DNA of 64,000 bases, taken from contig NZ_KI912095.1 in NCBI RefSeq assembly GCF_000517025.1, positions 105,772 to 169,771 on the forward strand, written 5' to 3'. Below the pieces are notes generated by a model, which had not been told where the DNA came from, did not search any database, and saw only the letters and a list, made by a program, of their open reading frames with translations. This document shows positions 35,324 through 43,021 of this stretch, piece by piece. This DNA is from Halonatronum saccharophilum DSM 13868 (lineage in GTDB: Bacteria > Bacillota > Halanaerobiia > Halobacteroidales > Halobacteroidaceae). The number at the start of each line of letters is the position of its first letter. The stretch's first letter is position 1. A program made the translations under genes and the position numbers.

Positions 35324-36011
35324 ATGAGGATAGACTCTCATTTACACTTGCCAACTTTTAAAGGTTGGTAGTTTAGATGAAATTTTAAATTTATTTGATG
35401 ATGAGAGAAGAATTTTTATAATGGGGACTTTGAATATATTAAAGGATAGTAAGCAAACCATAAAGAAATTAGACATCCTAGCAAAGGAAAAGGAGATTGT
35501 TGGAATAAAGATTTTTCCCGGTAATGATAAACATTATCCAAATGATTCAAGATTAGAGGCAATATTTAGGATGTGTGCAGAAAATGAAATTCCATTAGTC
35601 ATACACACAGGGTGGAATAGTGGCGATTCTAATGCTGCTAAGTATAATGATCCTAAATATATAATCGATATTGTAGAAAGGTATAGGGGTCTAAAGGTGG
35701 TTATTTCTCACTATTTTTGGCCCGAAGTTGAGTATTGCTATAGAATAACTAAGGACTTTGATAATATTTACTTTGATACCTCAGCTTTAGAAGATTATGA
35801 AGTTGGAGAAGTAACAGGAAGAGATAATATTATTAATATCTTAGAGAGGACAATTAGCGATAATTCAAAGAGAGTTTTATTTGGCAGTGACTATGGTATC
35901 TGTAGTATAGAAGACCATATAGAACTTATAAATCAGTTGGATATAAGTTTTGAAGATAGGGAGAGGGTTTTTTACAAAAATGCAATTGAGGTATTTAACC
36001 TAGGTTTATAA
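35324..36011 (+). pseudogene. Frameshifted amidohydrolase-2 family gene
   Basis: The first frame reads MRIDSHLHLPTFKGW and stops at 35369. The frame one base later reads V-G-S-L-D-E-I-L-N-L-F-D-D-E and continues to the end at 36011. One inserted base near 35357-35366 (TTTTAAAGG) explains this. The rest is a good amidohydrolase: IPLVIHTGWNSGD, VVISHYFWPE and LFGSDYGICS. The first ATG at 35421 of the long frame has no ribosome site and would lack the HxH metal ligands. It may be a true mutation or a sequencing error. Confidence 0.8.
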
Positions 36012-36041
36012 AATTTTGAAGAAATTTAAGGAGTTGATTAA

Positions 36042-36527
36042 ATGATAGTAGATAAGTTTAATTTTGAAATAGAAGAGGTTTTGGATTCCCAAAGAAAGGC
36101 AATGGTATGTGAAGATATATTAAGAAGTTTACCAGAATGGTTTGGAGTAGAAGATGCTATTAAGGATTATATAGAAGGGGTAAAGGATAAATGTTTTTTT
36201 CTTGCTAAGGTTGAGGAGAAAGTAGTTGGATTTTTAGCTATAAAAGATCATAATGACCATACTAGTGAGCTTTATGTAATGGGAATTTTAGAAGGTTATC
36301 ATAGAAAAGGGATTGGTAAAGAACTTATTATAATTACAGAGGAGAGATTAAAAGGTTTAGGAAGAAAGTTCTTCACCGTTAAGACTCTAGGAGAAGGTAG
36401 GGAGTCAGAGCATTATGATAGAACAAGAAAGTTTTATAGTGGGATTGGATTCTATCCCTTAGAAGAGTTTAAAGAGTTATGGGATGAAGATAATCCATGC
36501 TTGTTTATGGTTAAAAGTTTGGGTTGA
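36042..36527 (+). CDS. GNAT-family N-acetyltransferase
   Basis: The 161-residue protein has the GNAT core: FFLAKVEEKVVGFLAIKDH, the acetyl-CoA loop VMGILEGYHRKGIGKELI, and FYSGIGFYPLEEF near the end. Substrate unknown. TTAAGGAGTTG precedes the ATG. It follows the frameshifted amidohydrolase by 30 nt. Confidence 0.85.
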   Translation: MIVDKFNFEIEEVLDSQRKAMVCEDILRSLPEWFGVEDAIKDYIEGVKDKCFFLAKVEEKVVGFLAIKDHNDHTSELYVMGILEGYHRKGIGKELIIITEERLKGLGRKFFTVKTLGEGRESEHYDRTRKFYSGIGFYPLEEFKELWDEDNPCLFMVKSLG

Positions 36528-36659
36528 AGTAATGCATTGTCCAGTATCAAATTGATACTTAGTAGTAATTAAGCTATTCTTTGGTGAGAATAGTATGGAG
36601 GAGATTAATAGCTTTTTGCCAGATTGTCAGGCCAATAAAGAGTATATAGACCTTATTAA

Positions 36660-37220
36660 TATTTTCTTTCCGAAGATGGAATCACATTTTTATATGGCCA
36701 AAAGATAAGCTTTGTTCAGGGTGATGCAATGGCTTTACTTTATGATGATAATAGTTTTGATAAGATAATTTGCCTCGAAGTTTTAGAATGGGTTGAAGAC
36801 CCTAAGAAGGTTATCAGTGAAATGAAGAGGGTCTTAAAGCCTGGAGGCAAGGCATTGATTGGACACACAGACTTTGATACCCAGATCTTTACTACTAAAA
36901 ATTTGGCTAGAGAGAGAAGAATAAATCAAACTTTTTGTGATTTAGGTCCAGATGGGACGATAGGTCGTAAGTTAAAGGGGATGTGTAATAAGGTTGGTTT
37001 TAAAAAGGTAGATTATATAGTTTATACCTTGACCAATGAAAGCTTTGAGGAGAATAATTACTCCTATAGAATAGCTTATATGATGAAGGAATGGTTAGTT
37101 AAAGAAAGTGAGGTTTATTTAGAAGATTTAGAGGCTTGGATTGAAGAGATGAAAGATTTATCTAGCAAGGAAGAATTCTATTATTCGATTAATAGGTACT
37201 TAACGATTTGTGAGAAGTAG
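36660..37220 (+). pseudogene. 5'-truncated SAM methyltransferase
   Basis: The frame holds the second half of a class I methyltransferase: SFVQGDAMALLYDDNSFDKI (the residues before motif II), CLEVLEWVEDPKKVISEMKRVLKPGGKALI and a C-terminus ending NRYLTICEK. Motif I (the GxGxG SAM loop) and the first 80 or so residues are missing. The upstream frame is closed by a stop at 36657, and no ribosome site precedes the first ATG at 36729. Another broken frame (MEEINSFLPDCQANKEY, 36595-36708) lies just upstream. The gene appears to have lost its 5' half. Confidence 0.7.
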
Positions 37221-37327
37221 TAATAAAGACGTCACTTTTAGGAGTTAGGAGGGTAGGAGGTAGGTGTTTAGGAAGGTCTTACCTACCTAGCCACCCACCT
37301 ACCCATCTAACCGACACTTTATTACTA
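37218..37327. repeat. Intergenic hairpin repeat with TAGTAATAAAG ends, copy 2
   Basis: Perfect 11-bp terminal inverted repeats (TAGTAATAAAG 37218-37228, CTTTATTACTA 37317-37327). Inside, the left arm is built of GGAGTTA/GGAGGTA-type words and the right arm of their complements (CCTACC, CCACCCACC). The left end coincides with the stop codon of the truncated methyltransferase, the right end with the start of the ogt remnant. Confidence 0.75.
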
Positions 37328-37334
37328 TCTCTGT

Positions 37335-37448
37335 ATAATCGTTCCTTGCCATAGGGTGGTCGGTTCAAATTGGTCATTGACAGGTTATGCAGGAGGACTA
37401 TGGAGGAAGAAGTGGCTGCTTGAGCATGAGAGAAAGAATCTGAAGTGA
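37335..37448 (+). pseudogene. C-terminal remnant of methylated-DNA-cysteine methyltransferase (ogt)
   Basis: The frame reads [20 protein letters not shown] and then [17 protein letters not shown] before a stop. PCHRVVGSN...LTGYAGG is the active-site signature of O6-alkylguanine-DNA alkyltransferases, including the acceptor Cys. Only the last 37 codons remain. The missing N-terminal part is replaced by the hairpin repeat ending at 37327. Confidence 0.85.
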
Positions 37449-37463
37449 TTAAAATGAATAAAT

Positions 37464-37520
37464 AGTGTCAGTAAATTGAATGATTTAGATTTTAACAGAC
37501 ACTGGCACAGGCACTGACAC
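37464..37520. repeat. GTGTC/GACAC hairpin repeat, short copy
   Basis: AGTGTCAG, an AT-rich loop (AAATTGAATGATTTAGATTT and TAAC), then GACACTGGCACAGGCACTGACAC-type words. It has the same loop design as the copy at 39713 with a shorter left arm. Confidence 0.7.
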
Positions 37521-37542
37521 AAAAAATGAAGGGGTGAAGAGA

Positions 37543-37626
37543 ATGATTGTTGTTAATGAGTTTAGTAAAGTAGAAGGCGGTAAGAAGAAAATTTCAAATA
37601 AAAAAGGAGAGATTAACATTGGATAG
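37543..37626 (+). CDS. 27-residue ORF before the methyltransferase
   Basis: ATG with GAAGGGGTGAAG upstream; the peptide begins MIVVNEFSKVEGGKKK. It overlaps the TTG start of the methyltransferase by 8 nt, so it may couple translation. A similar small ORF (MIVIDKFG...) precedes the rsgA-like gene at 38641. Both are probably leader peptides or decayed gene starts. Confidence 0.4.
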   Translation: MIVVNEFSKVEGGKKKISNKKGEINIG

Positions 37627-38314
37627 ATTTAAGCGTGTTAATAATTATGATCAGAAGTGGATAGATGAAAATAGAATGGGGCCAAATCCGTTATACGGAT
37701 TAGAGGATTTGACTAATCAGATGGACTTGAAGGAAGGGATGAGGGTTCTAGACTTAGGGTGTGGTAAAGCAATGACCTCAATTTTCTTAGCCAAGGAGTT
37801 TGGAGTAGAGGTCTGGGCTACTGACCTATGGATAGACCAGACAGAGAATTGGGAGAGGATTAAAGAGGCAGGAGTTGAGGATAAGGTGTTTCCAATCAAA
37901 GGGGAGGCCCATCAGTTGCCATATGCCGAAGGTTTCTTTGATGCTGTTGTCAGTATTGATGCTTACCATTACTTTGGTACTAATGAACTTTATCTACCTT
38001 GGTATCTTCACAAGTTAGTAAAGCCAGGCGGAGAGATAGGAATAGTAGTACCGGGTCTAACAAGGGAGTTAAAAGGTGGAATTCCTAAAGGTGTTGAGGA
38101 GTATTGGGCCAACGATATGTTCACCTTCCATTCAGGAGAGTGGTGGAAGAATCATTGGAGTAAGACAGGTCTGGTAGAGGTTCAATTGGTTAGAGATATT
38201 GAAGATAGCAAGGAGATATGGAAGACATCCCAGTTTGAAATAGATGAGAAGTTAATGGAAGCAGATGTAGAGGACTGTTTAACCTTTGTGATGGTATTGG
38301 CGAATAAAAGGTGA
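37619..38314 (+). CDS. Class I SAM-dependent methyltransferase
   Basis: A 231-residue methyltransferase with motif I MRVLDLGCGKAMTSIFLAKEFG, motif II WATDLW and post-motif LVKPGGEIGIVVPGL. An N-terminal segment (WIDENRMGPNPLYGLEDL) precedes motif I. The substrate is not evident; small-molecule methylation is likeliest. It starts at TTG, placed by AAAAGGAGAG 8 nt upstream. Confidence 0.82.
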   Translation: MDRFKRVNNYDQKWIDENRMGPNPLYGLEDLTNQMDLKEGMRVLDLGCGKAMTSIFLAKEFGVEVWATDLWIDQTENWERIKEAGVEDKVFPIKGEAHQLPYAEGFFDAVVSIDAYHYFGTNELYLPWYLHKLVKPGGEIGIVVPGLTRELKGGIPKGVEEYWANDMFTFHSGEWWKNHWSKTGLVEVQLVRDIEDSKEIWKTSQFEIDEKLMEADVEDCLTFVMVLANKR

Positions 38315-38321
38315 TATTTTA

Positions 38322-38464
38322 TAGTAATAAAGCGTAGCTTTATTACTATAGCAGTCAGCTATCAGCTATCAGTCGTCAGCTAAGGTCAAGAGCTTAAAAG
38401 CTTTAAATTCTTTAGCTGATAGCTGAAGGTTGACGACTGATAGCTAGTTGCACAGAGTGCAACT
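38322..38464. repeat. Composite intergenic hairpin repeat, copy 3
   Basis: It begins with the palindrome TAGTAATAAAGC-GTA-GCTTTATTACTA. The long hairpin that follows has arms made of AGCTATC/AGCTGAT heptamers (38353-38380 and 38413-38444). TAGCT and an AGTTGCAC-AGA-GTGCAACT hairpin (38446-38464) finish it. Same module order as at 3718-3871. Confidence 0.8.
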
Positions 38465-38549
38465 ATATTATCTAGAAAGTTTCATTTAGAATTGTGAAGT
38501 AGTTTTATGGCAAGTTTGACACAAAATTAAAAATAAAGGAGTGGTGAGA

Positions 38550-38615
38550 ATGATTGTTATAGATAAGTTCGGAGTTAATGGTTCGGTGATGGAAGGTGAA
38601 ATAAGAAGAGAATAG
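38550..38615 (+). CDS. 21-residue ORF before the rsgA-like gene
   Basis: ATG with AAAGGAGTGGTGAG upstream; the peptide is MIVIDKFGVNGSVMEGEIRR and one further residue. The first bases resemble those of the small ORF at 37543, and the downstream gene again starts at TTG. Function unknown. Confidence 0.35.
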   Translation: MIVIDKFGVNGSVMEGEIRRE

Positions 38616-38640
38616 GTTAAATTAAAAGGAGGAAGAAACG

Positions 38641-39657
38641 TTGAATTTGATAAAATTAGGTTGGAATGATGATTATTTAAAGGATATAGATAGAGAAGGT
38701 TATAAGATAGCAAGGGTAGCTATCAAGTATAGAGATATATACAAGGTTTATAGTGAAGAGGGAGAGATATTGGCCGAGACTACAGGGAAGATGCGATATA
38801 ATGAGGCCTTTCCAGCAGTAGGAGACTGGGTCTTAGTATCGATTAATGAAGGTGATGAGCGGGCAATAATTCACAGTATCTTACCTAGAAAGAGTAAGGT
38901 CTCTAGGAAGGTTGCTGGAAATACAACCTATGAGCAGGTGGTGGCTTCTAATTTAGATACCATCTTTATCGTCTCATCTTTGAATCAAGACTTTAATTTA
39001 AGGAGGATTGAGAGGTATCTGACCATCGTCTGGGAGAGCGGGGCCAACCCAGTCATAGTCTTGAGCAAGGCCGATCTCTGCCCTGATGTTGACTCTAAGA
39101 TAATGGAGGTAGAAGGGGTCGCCTTCGGTGTGCCGGTTCATCCAATAAGCTCCTTGACCGATGAAGGTATAGGAGACCTTAGCCAATATTTGCAGGAGGG
39201 AGAGACCGTTGCTTTAATTGGGTCCTCTGGTGTTGGTAAGTCTACCTTAGTTAATAAGTTAATTGGAGAAGAGAGGTTGAAGGTTCAGGATATTCGCGAG
39301 GATGACGATAAAGGAAAGCATACTACTACCCATCGAGAGTTGATTCCCTTAAAGGAGGGTGGAGTGATAATCGATACCCCAGGGATGAGAGAGATACAAC
39401 TCTGGGATGGTGGAGAAGGTCTAAAGGATACCTTTGGTGATATTGAAGAGTTGGCAAGCCGTTGCCATTTCAATGACTGCAACCATGACTCTGAGCCTAA
39501 GTGTGCAGTAAAGAGAGCAATAGAGGAGGGTGAACTCCCTCAGGAAAGGTTGAAGAGTTATAGGAAGCTACAGAGGGAGCTTGAGTATATTGAGTTAAAG
39601 AAGAAGTATGGATCAGAGGGAGCATCTAGGATAAAATTGAAGAGAATGGGTTTGTAG
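38641..39657 (+). CDS. rsgA: RsgA-like circularly permuted GTPase
   Basis: Ribosome-small-subunit-dependent GTPase, 338 residues. OB-fold N-terminus (about 15-105), then the permuted G motifs: G4 VLSKADL, G1 ALIGSSGVGKSTLVNKL, G3 DTPGMREIQLW, and a C-terminal zinc knuckle (CHFNDCNHDSEPKC). RsgA checks 30S maturation. The start is TTG, placed by AAAAGGAGGAAG. The location in an accessory region, away from the usual prpC/stk genes, suggests an extra paralogue related to B. subtilis YloQ. Confidence 0.9.
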   Translation: MNLIKLGWNDDYLKDIDREGYKIARVAIKYRDIYKVYSEEGEILAETTGKMRYNEAFPAVGDWVLVSINEGDERAIIHSILPRKSKVSRKVAGNTTYEQVVASNLDTIFIVSSLNQDFNLRRIERYLTIVWESGANPVIVLSKADLCPDVDSKIMEVEGVAFGVPVHPISSLTDEGIGDLSQYLQEGETVALIGSSGVGKSTLVNKLIGEERLKVQDIREDDDKGKHTTTHRELIPLKEGGVIIDTPGMREIQLWDGGEGLKDTFGDIEELASRCHFNDCNHDSEPKCAVKRAIEEGELPQERLKSYRKLQRELEYIELKKKYGSEGASRIKLKRMGL

Positions 39658-39663
39658 AAGGTA

Positions 39664-39695
39664 GGACCAACGATTTAAATCGTTGGCCCTTTTTT
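39664..39695 (+). terminator. Terminator after rsgA-like gene
   Basis: GGACCAACGATTT and its near complement AAATCGTTGGCCC, followed by TTTTTT. Confidence 0.9.
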
Positions 39696-39712
39696 AGTTG
39701 AGGTTATTATAA

Positions 39713-39799
39713 AGTGTCAGTGTTGGTGTCGGTGTCAGCAAATTCAAGAACTTAAATCTTAACTGACACAGACACTGGCACTGACACTAGTAATAAAGT
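39713..39799. repeat. GTGTC/GACAC hairpin repeat, long copy
   Basis: Left arm AGTGTCAGTGTTGGTGTCGG and more, built of GTGTCA/GTGTCG hexamers; an AT-rich loop (AAATTCAAGAACTTAAATCT and TAAC); right arm of GACACA/GACACT words; it ends at a TAGTAATAAAG motif (39788-39798). The loop nearly matches that of the 37464 copy. Confidence 0.8.
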
Positions 39800-39883
39800 T
39801 ACACAGCCAATGTATAAAACCAAACCTCCAGTTGTATCCTAATCTTAAGATTTTATATTAATTAAAGAGAAGGAGAAATATAA

Positions 39884-40270
39884 ATGGAGACTTTGGAAAT
39901 ATTAGAAAGTCTATTGCATGGATTTAAGTTTCTTTTATGGGCTATAGCTACACATTTATTTCACTATCGGCAGAACTTCTTTCATTGGAGCTTGTGGGTG
40001 CCAGTAATAGCCCTTTATTTTTTAGCAGCAATCTTACTTCTAGCAGAGTTTTATCCAGCAGCCTGGGTGTTGACCTTATTATTTATAACTTTAGTTATTG
40101 TTATAGCAACACATCTATGGGGGTTCTATCTCCATTTTGATGGTGTAGGCAAGCGTGTAGGTGGTCAGAATGTACATAACCATATGGTTGGTCCGCCTAT
40201 AATCTTACCCTTGATAGTTGCTACCGTTGCTGCTATTGATCTGTTGCGACTTTTGCAAGGGAGGTTTTAA
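39884..40270 (+). CDS. Small membrane subunit of a GMC dehydrogenase complex
   Basis: The 128-residue protein has three or four membrane helices (about 12-30, 42-62, 65-85, 103-122) with histidines at their ends (HLFHYRQNFFH, HLWGFYLHFDG, VHNHMVG) that could bind haem or quinone. It has no other recognisable family features. It lies 3 nt before the subunit-3 gene, so it is probably the membrane anchor or electron outlet of the complex. AGAGAAGGAG precedes the ATG. Confidence 0.55.
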   Translation: METLEILESLLHGFKFLLWAIATHLFHYRQNFFHWSLWVPVIALYFLAAILLLAEFYPAAWVLTLLFITLVIVIATHLWGFYLHFDGVGKRVGGQNVHNHMVGPPIILPLIVATVAAIDLLRLLQGRF

Positions 40271-40273
40271 TAG

Positions 40274-40906
40274 ATGGAGAAGGGAAAGACTTATTATCCA
40301 GACTTTGATGTCTTAGACTCTGTTAAAGAGTGGGATCCTGTTACTGCAGACGTGGTACTTAAGAGGCTTGGCCCTTTTCCTCCATTGAAGTTCTTAACTG
40401 ATGAGGAAGAATCCAAGCTAAGAGTAATATGTAAACACCTTATGTACGATAATCGGGATGAGATATTTGATTGGGTTATCCATTCTATAGATGCTAGACT
40501 AAACGACAAGACAGGAGAATATCAGAGAAGCTCTAAGGCTCCACCAGAGCATATCTTGGTCAGGGAGGGTTTGAAGGCAATTAATGATCTTTCAAGAAAG
40601 TTATATGATACAGATTTTCTGTCTATAGGAGTCCAGGAGCAGTTTGATATCATAGCATCCTTGCAGGTGGGAGAAGCAGCCCAGATTCCCCAATGGTCAC
40701 AGATTCCTCAAAAAGATCTATTTGATAAGCTATTGATACTGACTGTAGCACCTTACTATTCACATCCAACTATCTGGTCAGAGATAGGTTATGGTGGCCC
40801 TGCCCATCCAAGGGGGTATTATAGGCTAGAGATTGGCTTGGCAGATCCTTGGGAAGCTGTAAGGAAAAGAGAGGGCAACAAGGGAGATGATGACGGTGGA
40901 GAATGA
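40274..40906 (+). CDS. Gluconate 2-dehydrogenase subunit 3 family protein
   Basis: The 210-residue protein has the subunit-3 fold signature at its C-terminus: LLILTVAPYYSHPTIWSEIGYGGPAHPRGYYRL. This small subunit is a companion needed for the flavoprotein. Known relatives often carry a Tat signal; none is visible here, which suggests a cytoplasmic-facing complex. It overlaps the next gene by about 20 nt. Confidence 0.8.
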   Translation: MEKGKTYYPDFDVLDSVKEWDPVTADVVLKRLGPFPPLKFLTDEEESKLRVICKHLMYDNRDEIFDWVIHSIDARLNDKTGEYQRSSKAPPEHILVREGLKAINDLSRKLYDTDFLSIGVQEQFDIIASLQVGEAAQIPQWSQIPQKDLFDKLLILTVAPYYSHPTIWSEIGYGGPAHPRGYYRLEIGLADPWEAVRKREGNKGDDDGGE

Positions 40907-42527
40907 GAGCTATGTAAAGCATAATTGTGATCATTATAAGGATAGTCGCTATGATGATCTAAATCATAGAAAGTATGGAGATAAAGAGGTAGATGTCTGT
41001 ATAGTCGGTGTGGGAGCAGCTGGGGGAGTCTTAGCTTATGAATTGAGTAAAGCAGGTTTAGATGTAGTAGGAATTGAAGCAGGACCTTTCTGGGATCCTC
41101 AAGTGGATTTTGCCAGTGATGAACTACATGCTTATCGATTAAATTGGCAGGATACCCGCTTATCTGATGGAAATGATGCCTTAAAGTTCGGGCCAAATAA
41201 CTCGGGTCGAGGTGTTGGAGGTGGAACTACCCATTTTACTGGTGTCTTCTATCGTTTTCATAAAAGTGACTTTAGAACCAAATCTACTGATGGGGTAGGC
41301 GAGGATTGGCCCATCACCTATGAGGATCTTGAGCCTTACTATACAAAGATAGAGAATGATATTAAGGTCTCTGGGCCAAAGCAATTCCCTTGGGGACCCT
41401 TCAATGGACCATATCCTTACCCTGAGAGGGAGCCGATAAGTGCCTGGGCTCAGGTCTTTCGGGAAGGGTGTGAGGTCTTAGGAATTAGAAGTAGTGTTCC
41501 TCCCCTTGCTATCTTATCTGCTCCCTTCGATGGGCGGCCACCTTGTACCAATCGGGGTTTTTGTAATGAAGGGTGTAAGCCAAATGCTAAGTTCAGTACC
41601 CTTATACATCATGTCCCCAAAGCCATAAAGTATGGGGCAGAGATAATTACTGATTCCATGGTTACTAGAATTTTGGTAGACCAAGATGGGAAGGCTCAGG
41701 GTGTGGAGTTCAATCATGATGGAAGCTACTACCTACAAAAAGCTAAGGTCGTAATTGTTTCGGCTTTTGCCGTTGAAACACCAAGATTATTACTCAATTC
41801 GGCCTGTTCTCAGTATCCAGATGGATTAGCCAATAATAGTGGTCTAGTAGGAAAGTATCTTATGACCCATAGTGGACATGATATCTTTGCTAAATTCGAT
41901 GAAGAGATGAGGTTATATAAAGGAACTCCAGTGATGGCATGTACTCAAGACTTCTATGAGACCGATCCTGATAATGATTTTTTAAGGGGATATACTCTAA
42001 ATGCCCATGGTGATAGGCCAGTAGCGCTTTCCAAGATATTGACAGCCGACGCAGGGTATTGGGGTAAGGATCTAAGGGAGAAGATGCTCGACTTTAACTT
42101 CTACTCTCAGATAACAATGGTAGGGGAGGTTCTTCCTCAAAAAGATAATTGCGTAACTTTAAGTGATCAAAAGGATGAGTATGGATTGCCAAGGCCTAAG
42201 GTTATCTTTAATTATTGTGAGAATGATAATAAGATGATTGAGCATGGAGTAGAGAAGGCCAATCAGATCTTTAAAGCAAGGGGCGGGAAACCGACCTTTG
42301 TAGCAGCTGATACAGGTCATTTAATGGGAGGGTGTCGAATGGGCGATGATCCAGACAACTCTGTGGTCAATGGCTACTGCCAAAGCCATGATATCTCTAA
42401 CCTCTTTGTCTGTGATGCCAGTGTCTTTACGACCTCTGGAGGTTGTAATCCGACTAATACAGTTCTAGCAATTGCTGCTAGGACAGCAGATTATATAATT
42501 CAGATGGGTAAGAAGGGTGAGTTTTGA
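40887..42527 (+). CDS. GMC-family flavin oxidoreductase
   Basis: The 546-residue catalytic subunit oxidises a sugar, sugar acid or alcohol. FAD motif VCIVGVGAAGGVLAYELSKAGLDVVGIEAG near residues 31-60, GRGVGGGTTHFTGVFYR as the flavin-proximal segment, CTNRGFCNEGCKPNAK as a possible Fe-S or disulfide cluster, and the C-terminal GMC signature with GHLMGGCRMG and ASVFTTSGGCNPTNTVLAIAAR. Start uncertain: ATG 40887 abuts AAGGGAG; ATG 40890 or GTG 40896 give better spacing. No cytochrome c subunit (no CxxCH gene) follows. Confidence 0.85.
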   Translation: MMTVENESYVKHNCDHYKDSRYDDLNHRKYGDKEVDVCIVGVGAAGGVLAYELSKAGLDVVGIEAGPFWDPQVDFASDELHAYRLNWQDTRLSDGNDALKFGPNNSGRGVGGGTTHFTGVFYRFHKSDFRTKSTDGVGEDWPITYEDLEPYYTKIENDIKVSGPKQFPWGPFNGPYPYPEREPISAWAQVFREGCEVLGIRSSVPPLAILSAPFDGRPPCTNRGFCNEGCKPNAKFSTLIHHVPKAIKYGAEIITDSMVTRILVDQDGKAQGVEFNHDGSYYLQKAKVVIVSAFAVETPRLLLNSACSQYPDGLANNSGLVGKYLMTHSGHDIFAKFDEEMRLYKGTPVMACTQDFYETDPDNDFLRGYTLNAHGDRPVALSKILTADAGYWGKDLREKMLDFNFYSQITMVGEVLPQKDNCVTLSDQKDEYGLPRPKVIFNYCENDNKMIEHGVEKANQIFKARGGKPTFVAADTGHLMGGCRMGDDPDNSVVNGYCQSHDISNLFVCDASVFTTSGGCNPTNTVLAIAARTADYIIQMGKKGEF

Positions 42528-42532
42528 TATGA

Positions 42533-42566
42533 AGGGCCAATGCTTTTTAAGCGTTGGCCCTGTTTT
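42533..42566 (+). terminator. Terminator after GMC operon
   Basis: AGGGCCAATGC-TTTTTA-AGCGTTGGCCCT stem, then GTTTTA. Confidence 0.85.
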
Positions 42567-42647
42567 ATGGTTGAAAAAAGTTTTTAAAGGTCTAATGGAT
42601 TATTTTGGTGAATAAATGATAGTATAAAGATAGAGGAGGTGATGATA

Positions 42648-42905
42648 ATGGATTTAATTTTGATAATTTCAGTTACAGGACTTATAATTATTACCGGTTT
42701 AGGTTTTATTGTTAAGTTGCAATATGATTATATTGAAGGTATGGAAGAGAAGAGAAATAAGCTAGGATTATCTCAGGGAGAGATGAATGAGAGGGCAACC
42801 TTGCAAGAAGATGTAAATAACTATTTTATGAGAGCAAACCCTTTAATTGCAATCTCAGGATTTATTGCTTGGTTAATCTATGAGTTTAAAAAGAGAAGAA
42901 AGTAA
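42648..42905 (+). CDS. Small membrane protein, 85 aa
   Basis: Two membrane helices (about 3-24 and 66-79) around a charged loop (EGMEEKRNKLGLSQGEMNER). No family recognised. The ATG at 42648 follows TAGAGGAGGTGATGATA with good spacing; three in-frame start codons just upstream lie on the ribosome site. It stands alone before the sigma-54 activator. Confidence 0.6.
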   Translation: MDLILIISVTGLIIITGLGFIVKLQYDYIEGMEEKRNKLGLSQGEMNERATLQEDVNNYFMRANPLIAISGFIAWLIYEFKKRRK

Positions 42906-43021
42906 AATCTGGGCTTATAATATTTTATTAAATTATCACTTCTTTAGATATAATAAATAATAATCTTTATAATAAGATATTTAAAAAATAAAGTTGTAGC
43001 AAGATAAGAGGGGGCCAATGG

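Noticed and set aside
35350-35372. Programmed -1 frameshift at T-TTT-AAA in the amidohydrolase gene
   Set aside because: The slippery heptamer is in the right phase for -1 slippage, but the downstream frame needs +1 (or -2), and no stimulating hairpin or upstream ribosome site is seen. A simple one-base insertion fits better.
37218-39799. CRISPR array from the repeated intergenic words
   Set aside because: Units are 6-7 nt with no unique spacers and no cas genes; they form inverted arms, not direct repeats with spacers.
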